This document shows positions 12,722 to 19,617 of a stretch of DNA of 45,059 nucleotides, in pieces; positions within the stretch are counted from its first letter, which is position 1; the number at the start of each line of letters is the position of its first letter. The notes below the pieces were generated by a model, which made no database searches, was not told where the DNA came from, and was given only the letters and a program-made list of their open reading frames with translations. The translations under genes were made by a program, and so were the position numbers. Source of the DNA: an uncultured Pelagibacteraceae bacterium (GTDB taxonomy: Bacteria > Pseudomonadota > Alphaproteobacteria > Pelagibacterales > Pelagibacteraceae); assembly GCA_902574685.1 (NCBI GenBank), contig CACGOO010000009.1, forward strand, positions 1-45,059, given 5' to 3'.

Positions 12722-14616
12722 TATTTTAAAATATTGCTATTTATTAAGTCTTCTTTTATCTCATCAAGGATTGCAGGATCATCAATCGTTGCAGGCATTT
12801 TATATTCTTCTTTGTCAGCAATTTTTCTAATTGTTCCTCTTAAAACTTTTCCAGATCTAGTTTTTGGCAATCTTTTAACAACTATTGCTATTTTAAAAGC
12901 TGCAACAGGCCCGACTTTATCTCTAACCATTTGCACGCATTCTTTTGAAATAGTCTCATTATCCTTAGAAACTCCTGCTTTTAAAGCAATTAAACCAATT
13001 GGTAATTGACCTTTCAGCTGATCTTTTATTCCTATCACAGCACATTCAGCAACAGACTGATGTTCAGACAAAACCTCTTCTATTGCACCAGTTGATAGTC
13101 TATGGCCTGCAACATTTATTATGTCATCTGTTCTAGACATAATCCAAATATATCCATCATCATCAATATGCCCTGCATCGTAGGTTTGGTAATAGCCATT
13201 ATAATTTGACATATAATTTTCTTTGTATCTCTCATCTGCATTCCATAAAGTTGGGAAAGTTCCTGGAGGAAGTGGAAGTTTAACTACAATATCTCCCATC
13301 TCATTTGGTTTTGCTATTGTTTGATCAGGTTTAATTATTTTTACATCATAACCTGGAACAGCTTTACAAGCAGATCCATATTTTGTTTCTTGCATTTCAA
13401 TTCCAGTACAATTTGAACTTATCGCCCAACTAGTTTCAGTTTGCCACCAATGGTCAATTACAGGAACCTTAAGTAAATTTTCAGCCCATTTGATAGTATC
13501 AGGGTCTGCTCTTTCACCTGCTAAAAATAATGACTTAAATGAACTTAGATCATATTTAGAAAAAAACTTACCTTCTGGATCTTCTTTTTTTATTGCCCTA
13601 AATGCCGTTGGAGCTGTAAACAAAGATTTGATTTTATATTCTGATATTATTCTCCAAAATACTCCAGCATCAGGAGTACCAACAGGTTTGCCTTCAAATA
13701 AAAGAGTTGTACAACCTTTGAATAATGGAGCATAAACGATATAGGAATGTCCTACTATCCAACCAATATCACTTGCTGACCACCATACATCATCTTGATC
13801 AATGTTATAAATATTTTTCATTGTCCATTTAAGAGCAACTATGTGACCACCAATATCTCGAACAATACCCTTTGGAATACCAGTGGTTCCTGAAGTATAA
13901 AGGATGTAAGCATAATCATTGGCACCCATCTCAACGCAATCTTTATCAACTGCTCCAGATAGTGCTTCATCCCAACTTATTTCTAATGGTTTATTTAATT
14001 TTACCTCGTGATCTTTCCTTTGAAATAGTATTACCTTTTCAACTTGGTGTTTTGCTAATTTTAAAGCCCCATCTACAAGTGGTCTATATTCAACTGTTCT
14101 TCCAGGCTCAAATCCACATGATGCTGTAATTAAAATTTTAGCTTTACTATCATCAATTCTACTAGCTAATTCATTTGAAGCAAAACCACCGAATACAACA
14201 GAGTGAATTGCTCCAATTCTCCCACATGCAAGCATCGCAACAACCGCTTCTGGTATCATCGGCATATAAATTATTACTCGATCTCCTTTTTTAACTCCTT
14301 GCTTATCTAAAGCGCCTGCAAATTTAGAGACTTTTTCTTTTAATTCTTTGAAAGTTAACTTTGATTTATTACCTGTAATTGGACTGTCATAGATTAAAGC
14401 AGTTTTATCACCCCTTCCTTGATCAATGTGAAGGTCTAGGGCGTTGTAGCATGTATTTGTTACACCATTTTCAAACCATTTATAGAAAGGAGGGTTGTTT
14501 TTTTTTAAAATCTTAGTTGGTTTTTTGAACCAAAACACATCTTCTGAAACTTTCTGCCAAAATTCCTCAGGATTTTTTAGAGATTCGTCATAAATTTCTT
14601 TGTAATTTTTATTCAT
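12721..14616 (-). CDS. prpE: Propionyl-CoA synthetase (acyl-CoA synthetase, PrpE type)
   Basis: AMP-forming acyl-CoA synthetase that activates propionate (and probably acetate and other short acids). The 631-residue product has the adenylate-forming P-loop ILYTSGTTGIPKGIVRD, the DHWWQTETSW stretch, DDIINVAGHRLSTGAIEE and the acetylatable catalytic Lys motif LPKTRSGKVLRG near the C-terminus. PrpE is preferred over acetyl-CoA synthetase because of the YDSPITGNKS, ASCGFEPGRTVEYRPLVDGAL and GRGDKTALIYDS stretches, which follow the PrpE pattern, and because no Acs-like extra N-terminal region is present. It shares an upstream 214-base region with the divergent proteorhodopsin gene and is followed by the SMR gene in the same operon. 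Confidence 0.87.
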   Translation of the reverse strand: MNKNYKEIYDESLKNPEEFWQKVSEDVFWFKKPTKILKKNNPPFYKWFENGVTNTCYNALDLHIDQGRGDKTALIYDSPITGNKSKLTFKELKEKVSKFAGALDKQGVKKGDRVIIYMPMIPEAVVAMLACGRIGAIHSVVFGGFASNELASRIDDSKAKILITASCGFEPGRTVEYRPLVDGALKLAKHQVEKVILFQRKDHEVKLNKPLEISWDEALSGAVDKDCVEMGANDYAYILYTSGTTGIPKGIVRDIGGHIVALKWTMKNIYNIDQDDVWWSASDIGWIVGHSYIVYAPLFKGCTTLLFEGKPVGTPDAGVFWRIISEYKIKSLFTAPTAFRAIKKEDPEGKFFSKYDLSSFKSLFLAGERADPDTIKWAENLLKVPVIDHWWQTETSWAISSNCTGIEMQETKYGSACKAVPGYDVKIIKPDQTIAKPNEMGDIVVKLPLPPGTFPTLWNADERYKENYMSNYNGYYQTYDAGHIDDDGYIWIMSRTDDIINVAGHRLSTGAIEEVLSEHQSVAECAVIGIKDQLKGQLPIGLIALKAGVSKDNETISKECVQMVRDKVGPVAAFKIAIVVKRLPKTRSGKVLRGTIRKIADKEEYKMPATIDDPAILDEIKEDLINSNILK

Positions 14617-14646
14617 TTTGATTTGCTATTTGGTGTCATTTTTCTA

Positions 14647-14675
14647 TTGAATTTATGCAACAGGTTGTATTTAAT
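14647..14675 (+). promoter_or_regulatory. Candidate promoter of the proteorhodopsin gene
   Basis: TTGAAT (14647-14652) and TTTAAT (14670-14675) with a 17-base spacer match sigma-70 at 4/6 and 5/6 positions. Transcription from here would give a leader of about 150 bases before the ATG at 14831, containing the hairpin at 14756-14790. A second -10-like TATAAC (14702-14707) has no good -35. The whole 214-base gap to prpE contains no open frame I would call a gene. Confidence 0.4.
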
Positions 14676-14755
14676 TTTAAAAAGTCAGTAAAATCAACAC
14701 TTATAACGCGGCAAAAAGTCTTCAACAAACTAATTTAATTTGATATTAAGCCCCT

Positions 14756-14790
14756 AACTTTGGATAAACCTTTGTGGTTTGTCCGTAGTT
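14756..14790 (+). promoter_or_regulatory. Stable hairpin in the proteorhodopsin leader
   Basis: GGATAAACC (14762-14770) pairs with GGTTTGTCC (14776-14784) over nine positions (one G-U) around a TTTGT loop. After a two-base internal mismatch, AACT (14756-14759) pairs with AGTT (14787-14790). No U-run follows, so it is not an intrinsic terminator. It ends 25 bases before the ribosome-binding site and could stabilise the mRNA or take part in regulation. Confidence 0.6.
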
Positions 14791-14815
14791 TAAATTTAAA
14801 CTAAAAAAAACTAAC

Positions 14816-14823
14816 GAGAGGGA
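14816..14823 (+). promoter_or_regulatory. Strong ribosome-binding site of proteorhodopsin
   Basis: The purine stretch GAGAGGGAG lies 7-8 bases before the ATG at 14831, spaced by a T-run. Few genes in this window have a Shine-Dalgarno this strong. It fixes the start codon and agrees with a highly expressed gene. Confidence 0.7.
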
Positions 14824-14830
14824 GTTTTTT

Positions 14831-15601
14831 ATGAAAAAACTTAAAATGTTTGCATTAGCAGCAGTGGCTTTGTTTGGTCTTACTGGTGCAGCAAACGCAG
14901 CAACTGCTATGTTAGCTTCTGACGACTTCGTTGGGATTTCCTTTTGGGTAATCGCAATGGGTATGGCAGCAGCTACAGTATTCTTCTTTATGGAAAGAAA
15001 TACTGTTGCAGCAGGCTGGAAAACTTCAGTAACAGTAGCTGGTCTTGTAACTGGTGTTGCATTCATTCACTACATGTACATGAGAGATGTATGGGTAATG
15101 ACTGGAGATTCTCCAACAGTATATAGATATATTGATTGGTTAATCACTGTACCATTACAGATGATCGAGTTTTACTTAATTCTAGCAGCAGTTAAGAAAA
15201 TCCCAGGAGCAATCTTCTGGAGATTATTAATTGGTTCGCTTGTGATGTTAATTGGTGGATACTTAGGAGAAGCAGGTTACATCAATGCTATGCTTGGTTT
15301 CATAGTCGGTATGGCTGGATGGATCTACATCTTATATGAAGTATTCTCTGGTGAAGCTGGAAAAATTGCAGCTAAAACTGGAAACAAGCCATTAGCAACT
15401 GCATGGGGTGCTATGAGAATGATCGTAACAATCGGTTGGGCTATTTACCCATTAGGTTACATATTTGGTTACCTAGTAGGTGGAGTAGACGCTAACTCAT
15501 TGAACGTGATTTACAACTTAGCAGACTTCATCAACAAAATTGCTTTTGGTCTAGTAATCTGGTCAGCAGCAGTTTCACAAGGTGGAGCACGAGCTAGATA
15601 A
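14831..15601 (+). CDS. Proteorhodopsin (blue-tuned light-driven proton pump)
   Basis: A 256-residue, seven-helix retinal protein of the inner membrane that pumps protons in light. A signal peptide (MKKLKMFALAAVALFGLTGAANA) precedes the first helix. All pump residues align to green proteorhodopsin with a constant offset of 5: His80 (H75), Arg99 (R94), Asp102 proton acceptor (D97), Glu113 proton donor (E108) and Lys236 Schiff-base lysine (K231, in ADFINKIAFG). The spectral tuning site (L105 in green forms) is Gln110, which predicts blue absorption. Codon use is shifted to C-ending codons (6 of 8 Asn AAC, 10 of 13 Tyr TAC), unlike neighbouring genes. It has its own leader hairpin, strong ribosome-binding site and terminator. 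No retinal-synthesis gene is in the window. Confidence 0.98.
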   Translation: MKKLKMFALAAVALFGLTGAANAATAMLASDDFVGISFWVIAMGMAAATVFFFMERNTVAAGWKTSVTVAGLVTGVAFIHYMYMRDVWVMTGDSPTVYRYIDWLITVPLQMIEFYLILAAVKKIPGAIFWRLLIGSLVMLIGGYLGEAGYINAMLGFIVGMAGWIYILYEVFSGEAGKIAAKTGNKPLATAWGAMRMIVTIGWAIYPLGYIFGYLVGGVDANSLNVIYNLADFINKIAFGLVIWSAAVSQGGARAR

Positions 15602-15618
15602 TTAGCTTTTAATATTAA

Positions 15619-15658
15619 AAAGAGGCGGGTATGCTAAAACATACCTGCCTTTTTTTTT
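15619..15658 (+). terminator. Intrinsic terminator after proteorhodopsin
   Basis: AGGCGGGTATG (15623-15633) pairs with CATACCTGCCT (15640-15650), eleven positions with one G-U, around a six-base loop, followed by a run of T. This is a classic Rho-independent terminator, 18 bases past the stop codon. Confidence 0.93.
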
Positions 15659-15691
15659 GGTCCAAAAAAGATAATGCTGAATTTCAAAAAT

Positions 15692-15719
15692 TTGCCGCAG
15701 TCGCAAATTAGTTTATAAG
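15692..15719 (+). promoter_or_regulatory. Likely promoter of the ferredoxin operon
   Basis: TTGCCG (15692-15697) and TATAAG (15714-15719) with a 16-base spacer lie between the proteorhodopsin terminator and the ferredoxin ATG at 15735. Transcription would start within about 10 bases of the ATG, leaving a very short leader. The preceding terminator makes an independent promoter necessary. Confidence 0.5.
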
Positions 15720-15734
15720 AATTATTTATTAAAC

Positions 15735-16058
15735 ATGGCAAAAATTAAATACATAGAATTTAATGGCACAGAACATGAAGCAGAAGTTGCTAACGGCCTA
15801 AGCGTTATGGAAGGTGCTATACAAAATGATATCCCGGGCATAGATGCTGATTGTGGTGGTGGAATGTCTTGTGCTACCTGCCATGTATATATTAACGACA
15901 ATGAGTGGTTAAAAAAACTTCCAGAAAAAGAAATGGGTGAAGACGACATGTTAGATCAAGCTTATGAACCTAAATCTAATAGCAGATTAAGTTGTCAATT
16001 AATTGTGTCAGACGATTTAAATGGTTTAACAGTCCATATGCCGGAGAAACAAGTTTAA
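15735..16058 (+). CDS. 2Fe-2S ferredoxin (adrenodoxin type)
   Basis: A 107-residue soluble electron carrier with the adrenodoxin/vertebrate-type cluster-binding pattern Cys40-x5-Cys46-x2-Cys49 and a distant Cys87 (in SRLSCQ). The stretch DADCGGGMSCATCHVYI is diagnostic of the P450-/Isc-type rather than plant-type ferredoxins. Its stop codon overlaps the start of a ferredoxin-NADP reductase (TAATG), so the two are very likely partners. Downstream acceptors could be Fe-S assembly, a P450 or another oxygenase; nothing in the window fixes this. A ferredoxin / reductase pair directly after proteorhodopsin is a known arrangement in SAR11. Confidence 0.93.
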   Translation: MAKIKYIEFNGTEHEAEVANGLSVMEGAIQNDIPGIDADCGGGMSCATCHVYINDNEWLKKLPEKEMGEDDMLDQAYEPKSNSRLSCQLIVSDDLNGLTVHMPEKQV

Positions 16059-17074
16059 TGATTAAAACAGATGTAGTGATTATTGGAGCAGGACCTACAG
16101 GTCTATTCTGTGCACATCAATTAGGTATCATAGGATTAAAATGTGAAATAGTTGATAACCTAGATAAAATTGGAGGACAGTGTATTGAGCTTTATCCTGA
16201 TAAACCAATTTATGATATTCCTGCAGTTCCAGAGTGTACTGGAGAAGAACTTACAAACAATTTAATTGAACAAATTAGACCATTTAATTTTAATTTTCAC
16301 TTAAGTGACAGAGTTCAAGAATTAAAGAATGAAAACGATAAATGGATCGTTAAAACATTAAATGGTAAGGAATTTGAAACACCAAACGTTGTTATAGCAG
16401 GAGGTGTAGGTTCTTTTGAACCAAGAAAATTTCCAACCAAAAGCACTGAAAAGTATGACGGAAAATCTGTTTTATATTCAATAAAAGACAAAACTATTTT
16501 TAAAGATAAATCAGTAGTTATTTTTGGAGGTGGAGATAGTGCTCTTGATTGGGCTATAGAATTATCTAATTCATCTAAAGTAACTCTTGTTCATAGAAGA
16601 GATGAGTTTAGAGGGGCACCAGCCAGTGTTCAAAAAATAAAAGAATTAAGTGATAATAAAACTATTGATTTAATTACTAAATATTCAATTAAAGATGTCA
16701 AAGGAAATGGCTCATTAGAAAGTGTAGAAATAAAAAGTGAGTCTGGTGAAAGCAAAGTTATAAAAGCTGATTATGTTTTAGGGTTTTTTGGCTTAATAAT
16801 GCAATTAGGACCAATTGCTGAGTGGGGTTTAAATTTAGATAAAAAAACAATTCCAGTGAATACAGAAAATTTCGAAACAAATAAAAAAGGTATATTTGCA
16901 ATTGGAGATATCTGTACTTATCCAGGTAAATTAAAATTAATACTTTCAGGTTTTCATGAAGGAGCTTTAGCTGCAAGAGGCTGTTTTAAATACGCAAGAC
17001 CTGATGAAAAATATAGATTTGAATTTACAACCGCATCCAGCACTATCAAAGATAGATTGGGTGTTAAAGAATGA
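16058..17074 (+). CDS. Ferredoxin-NADP reductase, thioredoxin-reductase-like type
   Basis: An FAD enzyme of 338 residues moving electrons between NADPH and ferredoxin. The FAD-binding motif VIIGAGPTGLF is at the N-terminus, the NADPH motif VVIFGGGDSALDW in the middle, and the FAD-proximal IFAIGDICTYPGKLKLI with HEGALAA near the end. The fold resembles thioredoxin reductase, and such genes are often annotated that way, but no CxxC pair is present anywhere, so disulfide chemistry is excluded and the YumC/ONFR-type ferredoxin reductase is the better call. The ATG at 16058 overlaps the ferredoxin stop; a start 66 bases upstream would run deep into the ferredoxin gene and add an unrelated sequence. 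The 3' end overlaps the GST start by 4 bases. Confidence 0.9.
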   Translation: MIKTDVVIIGAGPTGLFCAHQLGIIGLKCEIVDNLDKIGGQCIELYPDKPIYDIPAVPECTGEELTNNLIEQIRPFNFNFHLSDRVQELKNENDKWIVKTLNGKEFETPNVVIAGGVGSFEPRKFPTKSTEKYDGKSVLYSIKDKTIFKDKSVVIFGGGDSALDWAIELSNSSKVTLVHRRDEFRGAPASVQKIKELSDNKTIDLITKYSIKDVKGNGSLESVEIKSESGESKVIKADYVLGFFGLIMQLGPIAEWGLNLDKKTIPVNTENFETNKKGIFAIGDICTYPGKLKLILSGFHEGALAARGCFKYARPDEKYRFEFTTASSTIKDRLGVKE

Positions 17075-17694
17075 TTGAACTCTTTACTGCTGATACTCCT
17101 AATGGGTGGAAAATTAGCATAATGCTCGAGGAAATTGATTTTAAATACAAACTAACAAAAGTTAATTTGAGTGGAGATCAATTTAAACCTGAATTTAAAA
17201 AAATAAGTCCGTTTAATAAAATTCCTGTAATTATAGATCACGAGAACAATAAGACCGTATTCGAGTCTGGAGTTATACTTATGTATTTAGGTGAGATAAG
17301 CAAGAAACTCTATCCTGAAGCAGACAGGCTAGAGATAAATCAGTGGTTGATGGCTCAAATGGCTATTGTAGGTCCAATGATAGGCCAACATCATCAGTTT
17401 CATTATTATCATCAAGGAAAAAGTGAGTGGGGCGAGGAAAGATACTTCAAAATCACAAGAAAGATTTATGAAGATCTTGAAGCTAGATTGGCTCAAAGTA
17501 AATTTTTAGCAAATGATAAATACTCTATTGCTGATATTGCTACATGGTCATGGATTGCAAGACATAAAAGACACGACATTGGATTAAATAACTTTAAAAA
17601 CTTGTCTAGGTGGTTTGTTGAAATTGCTGAACGTCCAGCTGTAGTAAAAGGGTTTAAAGCACTCAATAAAGATGCTGAAATAGATTTTCCTTAA
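17071..17694 (+). CDS. Glutathione S-transferase family protein (YfcG/YghU-like)
   Basis: A 207-residue cytosolic GST. The thioredoxin-fold N-terminus (IELFTADTPNGWKISIMLEE, FNKIPVIIDHE, VFESGVILMYLGE) and the helical C-terminal domain (MAQMAIVGPMIGQHHQFHYYH, YSIADIATWSWIARH) follow the Nu-class YfcG/YghU pattern, with TPNG in place of a catalytic Tyr or Cys. Members of that class act as glutathione-dependent disulfide reductases or peroxidases. It is the third gene of the ferredoxin / ferredoxin reductase operon (ATGA overlap), which suggests a redox-maintenance role, but the physiological substrate is unknown. Its end overlaps dksA by 4 bases. Confidence 0.88.
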   Translation: MIELFTADTPNGWKISIMLEEIDFKYKLTKVNLSGDQFKPEFKKISPFNKIPVIIDHENNKTVFESGVILMYLGEISKKLYPEADRLEINQWLMAQMAIVGPMIGQHHQFHYYHQGKSEWGEERYFKITRKIYEDLEARLAQSKFLANDKYSIADIATWSWIARHKRHDIGLNNFKNLSRWFVEIAERPAVVKGFKALNKDAEIDFP

Positions 17695-18107
17695 TCGTCA
17701 GCGTAAACTTTTTCGTCTTTTTCGTGTTTTTCTTGAGCTGCAATACAAAGAGTTGCTACTGGTCTTGCCATTAATCTTTTTAAACCAATAGGTTCACCAG
17801 TTTCTTCGCAAAAACCATAAGTTCCATCTTGAATTTTTTTCAATGCTCCATCTATTTTAGAAATTAATTTGATTTGTCTATTAATAGCCCTCATCTCTAC
17901 ATTCTTTTCAGTGTATGAACTCGCTTGATCAACTATGTCAGCTGATGCACTATTATCATCCATGGACGCTTGAAAAATCGCCTCATTATTAGATCTCTTT
18001 AAATCTTTTTTCCACTCCATTAATTTCATTTTAAAATACGCTAAATGTTTAGCGCACATATATTTCTCTTTTTCTTTTGGAGTATAAGTTTTTGAAATTC
18101 TTACCAT
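17691..18107 (-). CDS. dksA: RNA polymerase-binding transcription factor DksA (two-cysteine form)
   Basis: DksA binds the secondary channel of RNA polymerase and, with ppGpp, reprograms transcription in starvation. The 138-residue product has the coiled-coil with the DxxDxA tip (DIVDQA, Asp57 and Asp60) and the C-terminal zinc-finger region (GTYGFCEETGEPIGLKRLMARPVATLCIAAQ). Two of the four zinc cysteines are replaced: Cys100, Thr103, Cys121, Ala124. This C/T/C/A pattern is the one described for the zinc-independent DksA2 of Pseudomonas aeruginosa and is frequent in Alphaproteobacteria. The gene is alone on the minus strand with a strong promoter upstream. Confidence 0.92.
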   Translation of the reverse strand: MVRISKTYTPKEKEKYMCAKHLAYFKMKLMEWKKDLKRSNNEAIFQASMDDNSASADIVDQASSYTEKNVEMRAINRQIKLISKIDGALKKIQDGTYGFCEETGEPIGLKRLMARPVATLCIAAQEKHEKDEKVYADD

Positions 18108-18129
18108 ACCTAGCTATTTTGAGTTGGTG

Positions 18130-18157
18130 AATATATTCATGAATAAATGAGTGTCAA
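18130..18157 (-). promoter_or_regulatory. Strong sigma-70 promoter of dksA
   Basis: On the minus strand, a perfect TTGACA (18157-18152) is followed after 16 bases by TATATT (18135-18130), 5/6 to consensus, about 22 bases before the dksA ATG. It is the best sigma-70 match I found in the window. Its position also argues against a GTG start at 18151 for the divergent glycosyltransferase. Confidence 0.72.
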
Positions 18158-18180
18158 GAACGGTTTATTCATATAGATTG

Positions 18181-19506
18181 ATGAAAATGGCCTTAAACAA
18201 AAGAAATATAAATAATATTTTTTATATTTTTGTAACGACTCACTTAATTCTATGGACAGTTGTTCCTACGATCACAAACTCAAATTTACCTTTAGATACA
18301 ATTGAAGCTTTGGCTTGGGGTAGTAATTTAGATTGGGGATTTAACAAACATCCTCCATTAAGTGCGTTTTTTCCAGAAGTTTTTTTTCAAATATTTGGGC
18401 CACAAGATTGGGCTTATTATTTTTTAAGTCAAATTTTTGTAGTGATATCTTTTTTCATTATTTTTAAATTATCGCAGGAAATTCTTAATGATGGCACTTT
18501 GAGTTTGTTATCAGTTTTTCTTATTGAAGGGATATACTTCTATAATTTTACAACTCCAGAATTTAATGTAAATGTTTGCCAATTACCTTTTTGGTGTTTG
18601 ACAGTTTATTATACTTGGAAAATATACAATAGTAAAAAAACTGAGCTTTATGATTGTATCTTGTTAGGAGCTGCAGCAGCATTTGGAATTCTATCTAAGT
18701 ATCTTTTTATTTATTTATTAGTCGCAATAGATTTATTGTTTGCATATTTAATATTTTTTAAAAAATCAAAAAAGTTTGATTTTAAATATTTAGTTTCTTT
18801 AGAAGTATTTTTTGTAATTTTAATTCCACATATAATTTGGTTATTCAACAATGACTTTATTACTATTAAATATGGTTTTGCTCGTGCAGGTTTGGATGAA
18901 GGACAAATAATAAATCATATTAAATATCCATTGATATTCACATTAAAACAAATTGGTATTTTAATACCATTTTTAATTTTAGTTTGGTTACTAATGAAAA
19001 AAATACCCAAAAAATTTAATTTAAAAGATGAAAAACTTTTATTTTTAATATTTATTAATTTGGTCCCAATTGTTCTGGTTTTTATGACAGCGCTAATAAC
19101 CGGATCAAAAATTAGAACTATGTGGATGACCCCTTTTTACCTATTCTTTGGAACTTTATTTATTTACCTGTTGAAAACTCAAATAAACATTAAGAAACTA
19201 AATTCTTTTTTAGTAGGATTTATATTTTTATTTTTATTATCTCCAATTTTGTATGGTTATGTCTCAATATCTCAGACTGATAAAAGGACTGATTATCCTG
19301 GAAGAGATATAGCTATAAAGGTTCAAATGGCATGGCATGAACAACATGATGAACCTATTAAATATGTGCTTGGTGATGAATGGGCCGCTGGAAATTTATC
19401 ATATCACATTAATTCAAGGCCTATTTGGAAAGGCTTTGTTGCAAAGGAAAAATTGAATTCATTTGAAAAATATATGTGTATTGATAAGATTTGCGTAGGT
19501 TCTTAG
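18181..19506 (+). CDS. GT39/ArnT-like polytopic glycosyltransferase
   Basis: A 441-residue inner-membrane protein with about ten hydrophobic helices. The first periplasmic loop has the family's acidic and HPPL elements: LDTIEALAWGSNLDWGFNKHPPLSAFF, matching the Dolichyl-P-mannose mannosyltransferase / PMT_2 family that uses polyprenyl-phosphate sugars on the periplasmic side. The C-terminal tail after about residue 365 (YPGRDIAIKVQMAWHEQH, DEWAAGNLSYHINSRP) is soluble and periplasmic, as in ArnT. I place the start at ATG 18181; a GTG at 18151 is possible but lies in the dksA promoter. It heads a plus-strand cassette with a microprotein, a GT2 and a secreted lyase-like protein. Acceptor (lipid A, protein or glycan) is unknown. 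Confidence 0.75.
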   Translation: MKMALNKRNINNIFYIFVTTHLILWTVVPTITNSNLPLDTIEALAWGSNLDWGFNKHPPLSAFFPEVFFQIFGPQDWAYYFLSQIFVVISFFIIFKLSQEILNDGTLSLLSVFLIEGIYFYNFTTPEFNVNVCQLPFWCLTVYYTWKIYNSKKTELYDCILLGAAAAFGILSKYLFIYLLVAIDLLFAYLIFFKKSKKFDFKYLVSLEVFFVILIPHIIWLFNNDFITIKYGFARAGLDEGQIINHIKYPLIFTLKQIGILIPFLILVWLLMKKIPKKFNLKDEKLLFLIFINLVPIVLVFMTALITGSKIRTMWMTPFYLFFGTLFIYLLKTQINIKKLNSFLVGFIFLFLLSPILYGYVSISQTDKRTDYPGRDIAIKVQMAWHEQHDEPIKYVLGDEWAAGNLSYHINSRPIWKGFVAKEKLNSFEKYMCIDKICVGS

Positions 19507-19508
19507 TT

Positions 19509-19613
19509 ATGAAATTCAATAAAAACATACTATTCATCGTCTTTATTGTTGTAATAATAGAGCTATCTGGACATGGAATTGTAGCCTCTTTGCTGAGGTT
19601 GCTTGCAAATTAA
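19509..19613 (+). CDS. 34-residue single-helix membrane microprotein
   Basis: A short frame starts at ATG 19509, 2 bases after the stop of the GT39 gene, and ends with TAA at 19613, 4 bases before the ATG of the GT2 gene. It encodes MKFNKNILFIVFIVVIIELS followed by a short tail ending in RLLAN: a positively charged start and one hydrophobic helix (about residues 7-18). Its exact fit between two genes with no spare bases, the membrane character and the absence of a better explanation for these 105 bases support a real gene. Function is unknown; a helper or anchor for the flanking membrane-bound transferases is an inference. No strong ribosome-binding site precedes it, so translational coupling to the GT39 gene is likely. 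Confidence 0.6.
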   Translation: MKFNKNILFIVFIVVIIELSGHGIVASLLRLLAN

Positions 19614-19617
19614 ATAA

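Noticed and set aside
12734-14129. Several open frames on the plus strand inside prpE.
   Set aside because: They are reverse-strand shadows of a fully conserved gene with no ribosome-binding sites or family motifs.
14756-14790. Leader hairpin as an intrinsic terminator for prpE or an attenuator.
   Set aside because: No T-run on either side; prpE is transcribed away from it.
14746-15066. 106-codon open frame antisense to the proteorhodopsin start.
   Set aside because: It mirrors the alanine-rich signal and first helix, has no family features and would need to overlap the leader hairpin.
16058-17074. Annotation as thioredoxin reductase.
   Set aside because: No CxxC pair exists in the protein; the partner ferredoxin overlaps its start, so a ferredoxin-NADP reductase is better supported.
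18151-18180. GTG at 18151 as start of the GT39 gene.
   Set aside because: It falls inside the strong dksA promoter, adds a polar stretch not typical of the family, and an ATG lies at 18181.
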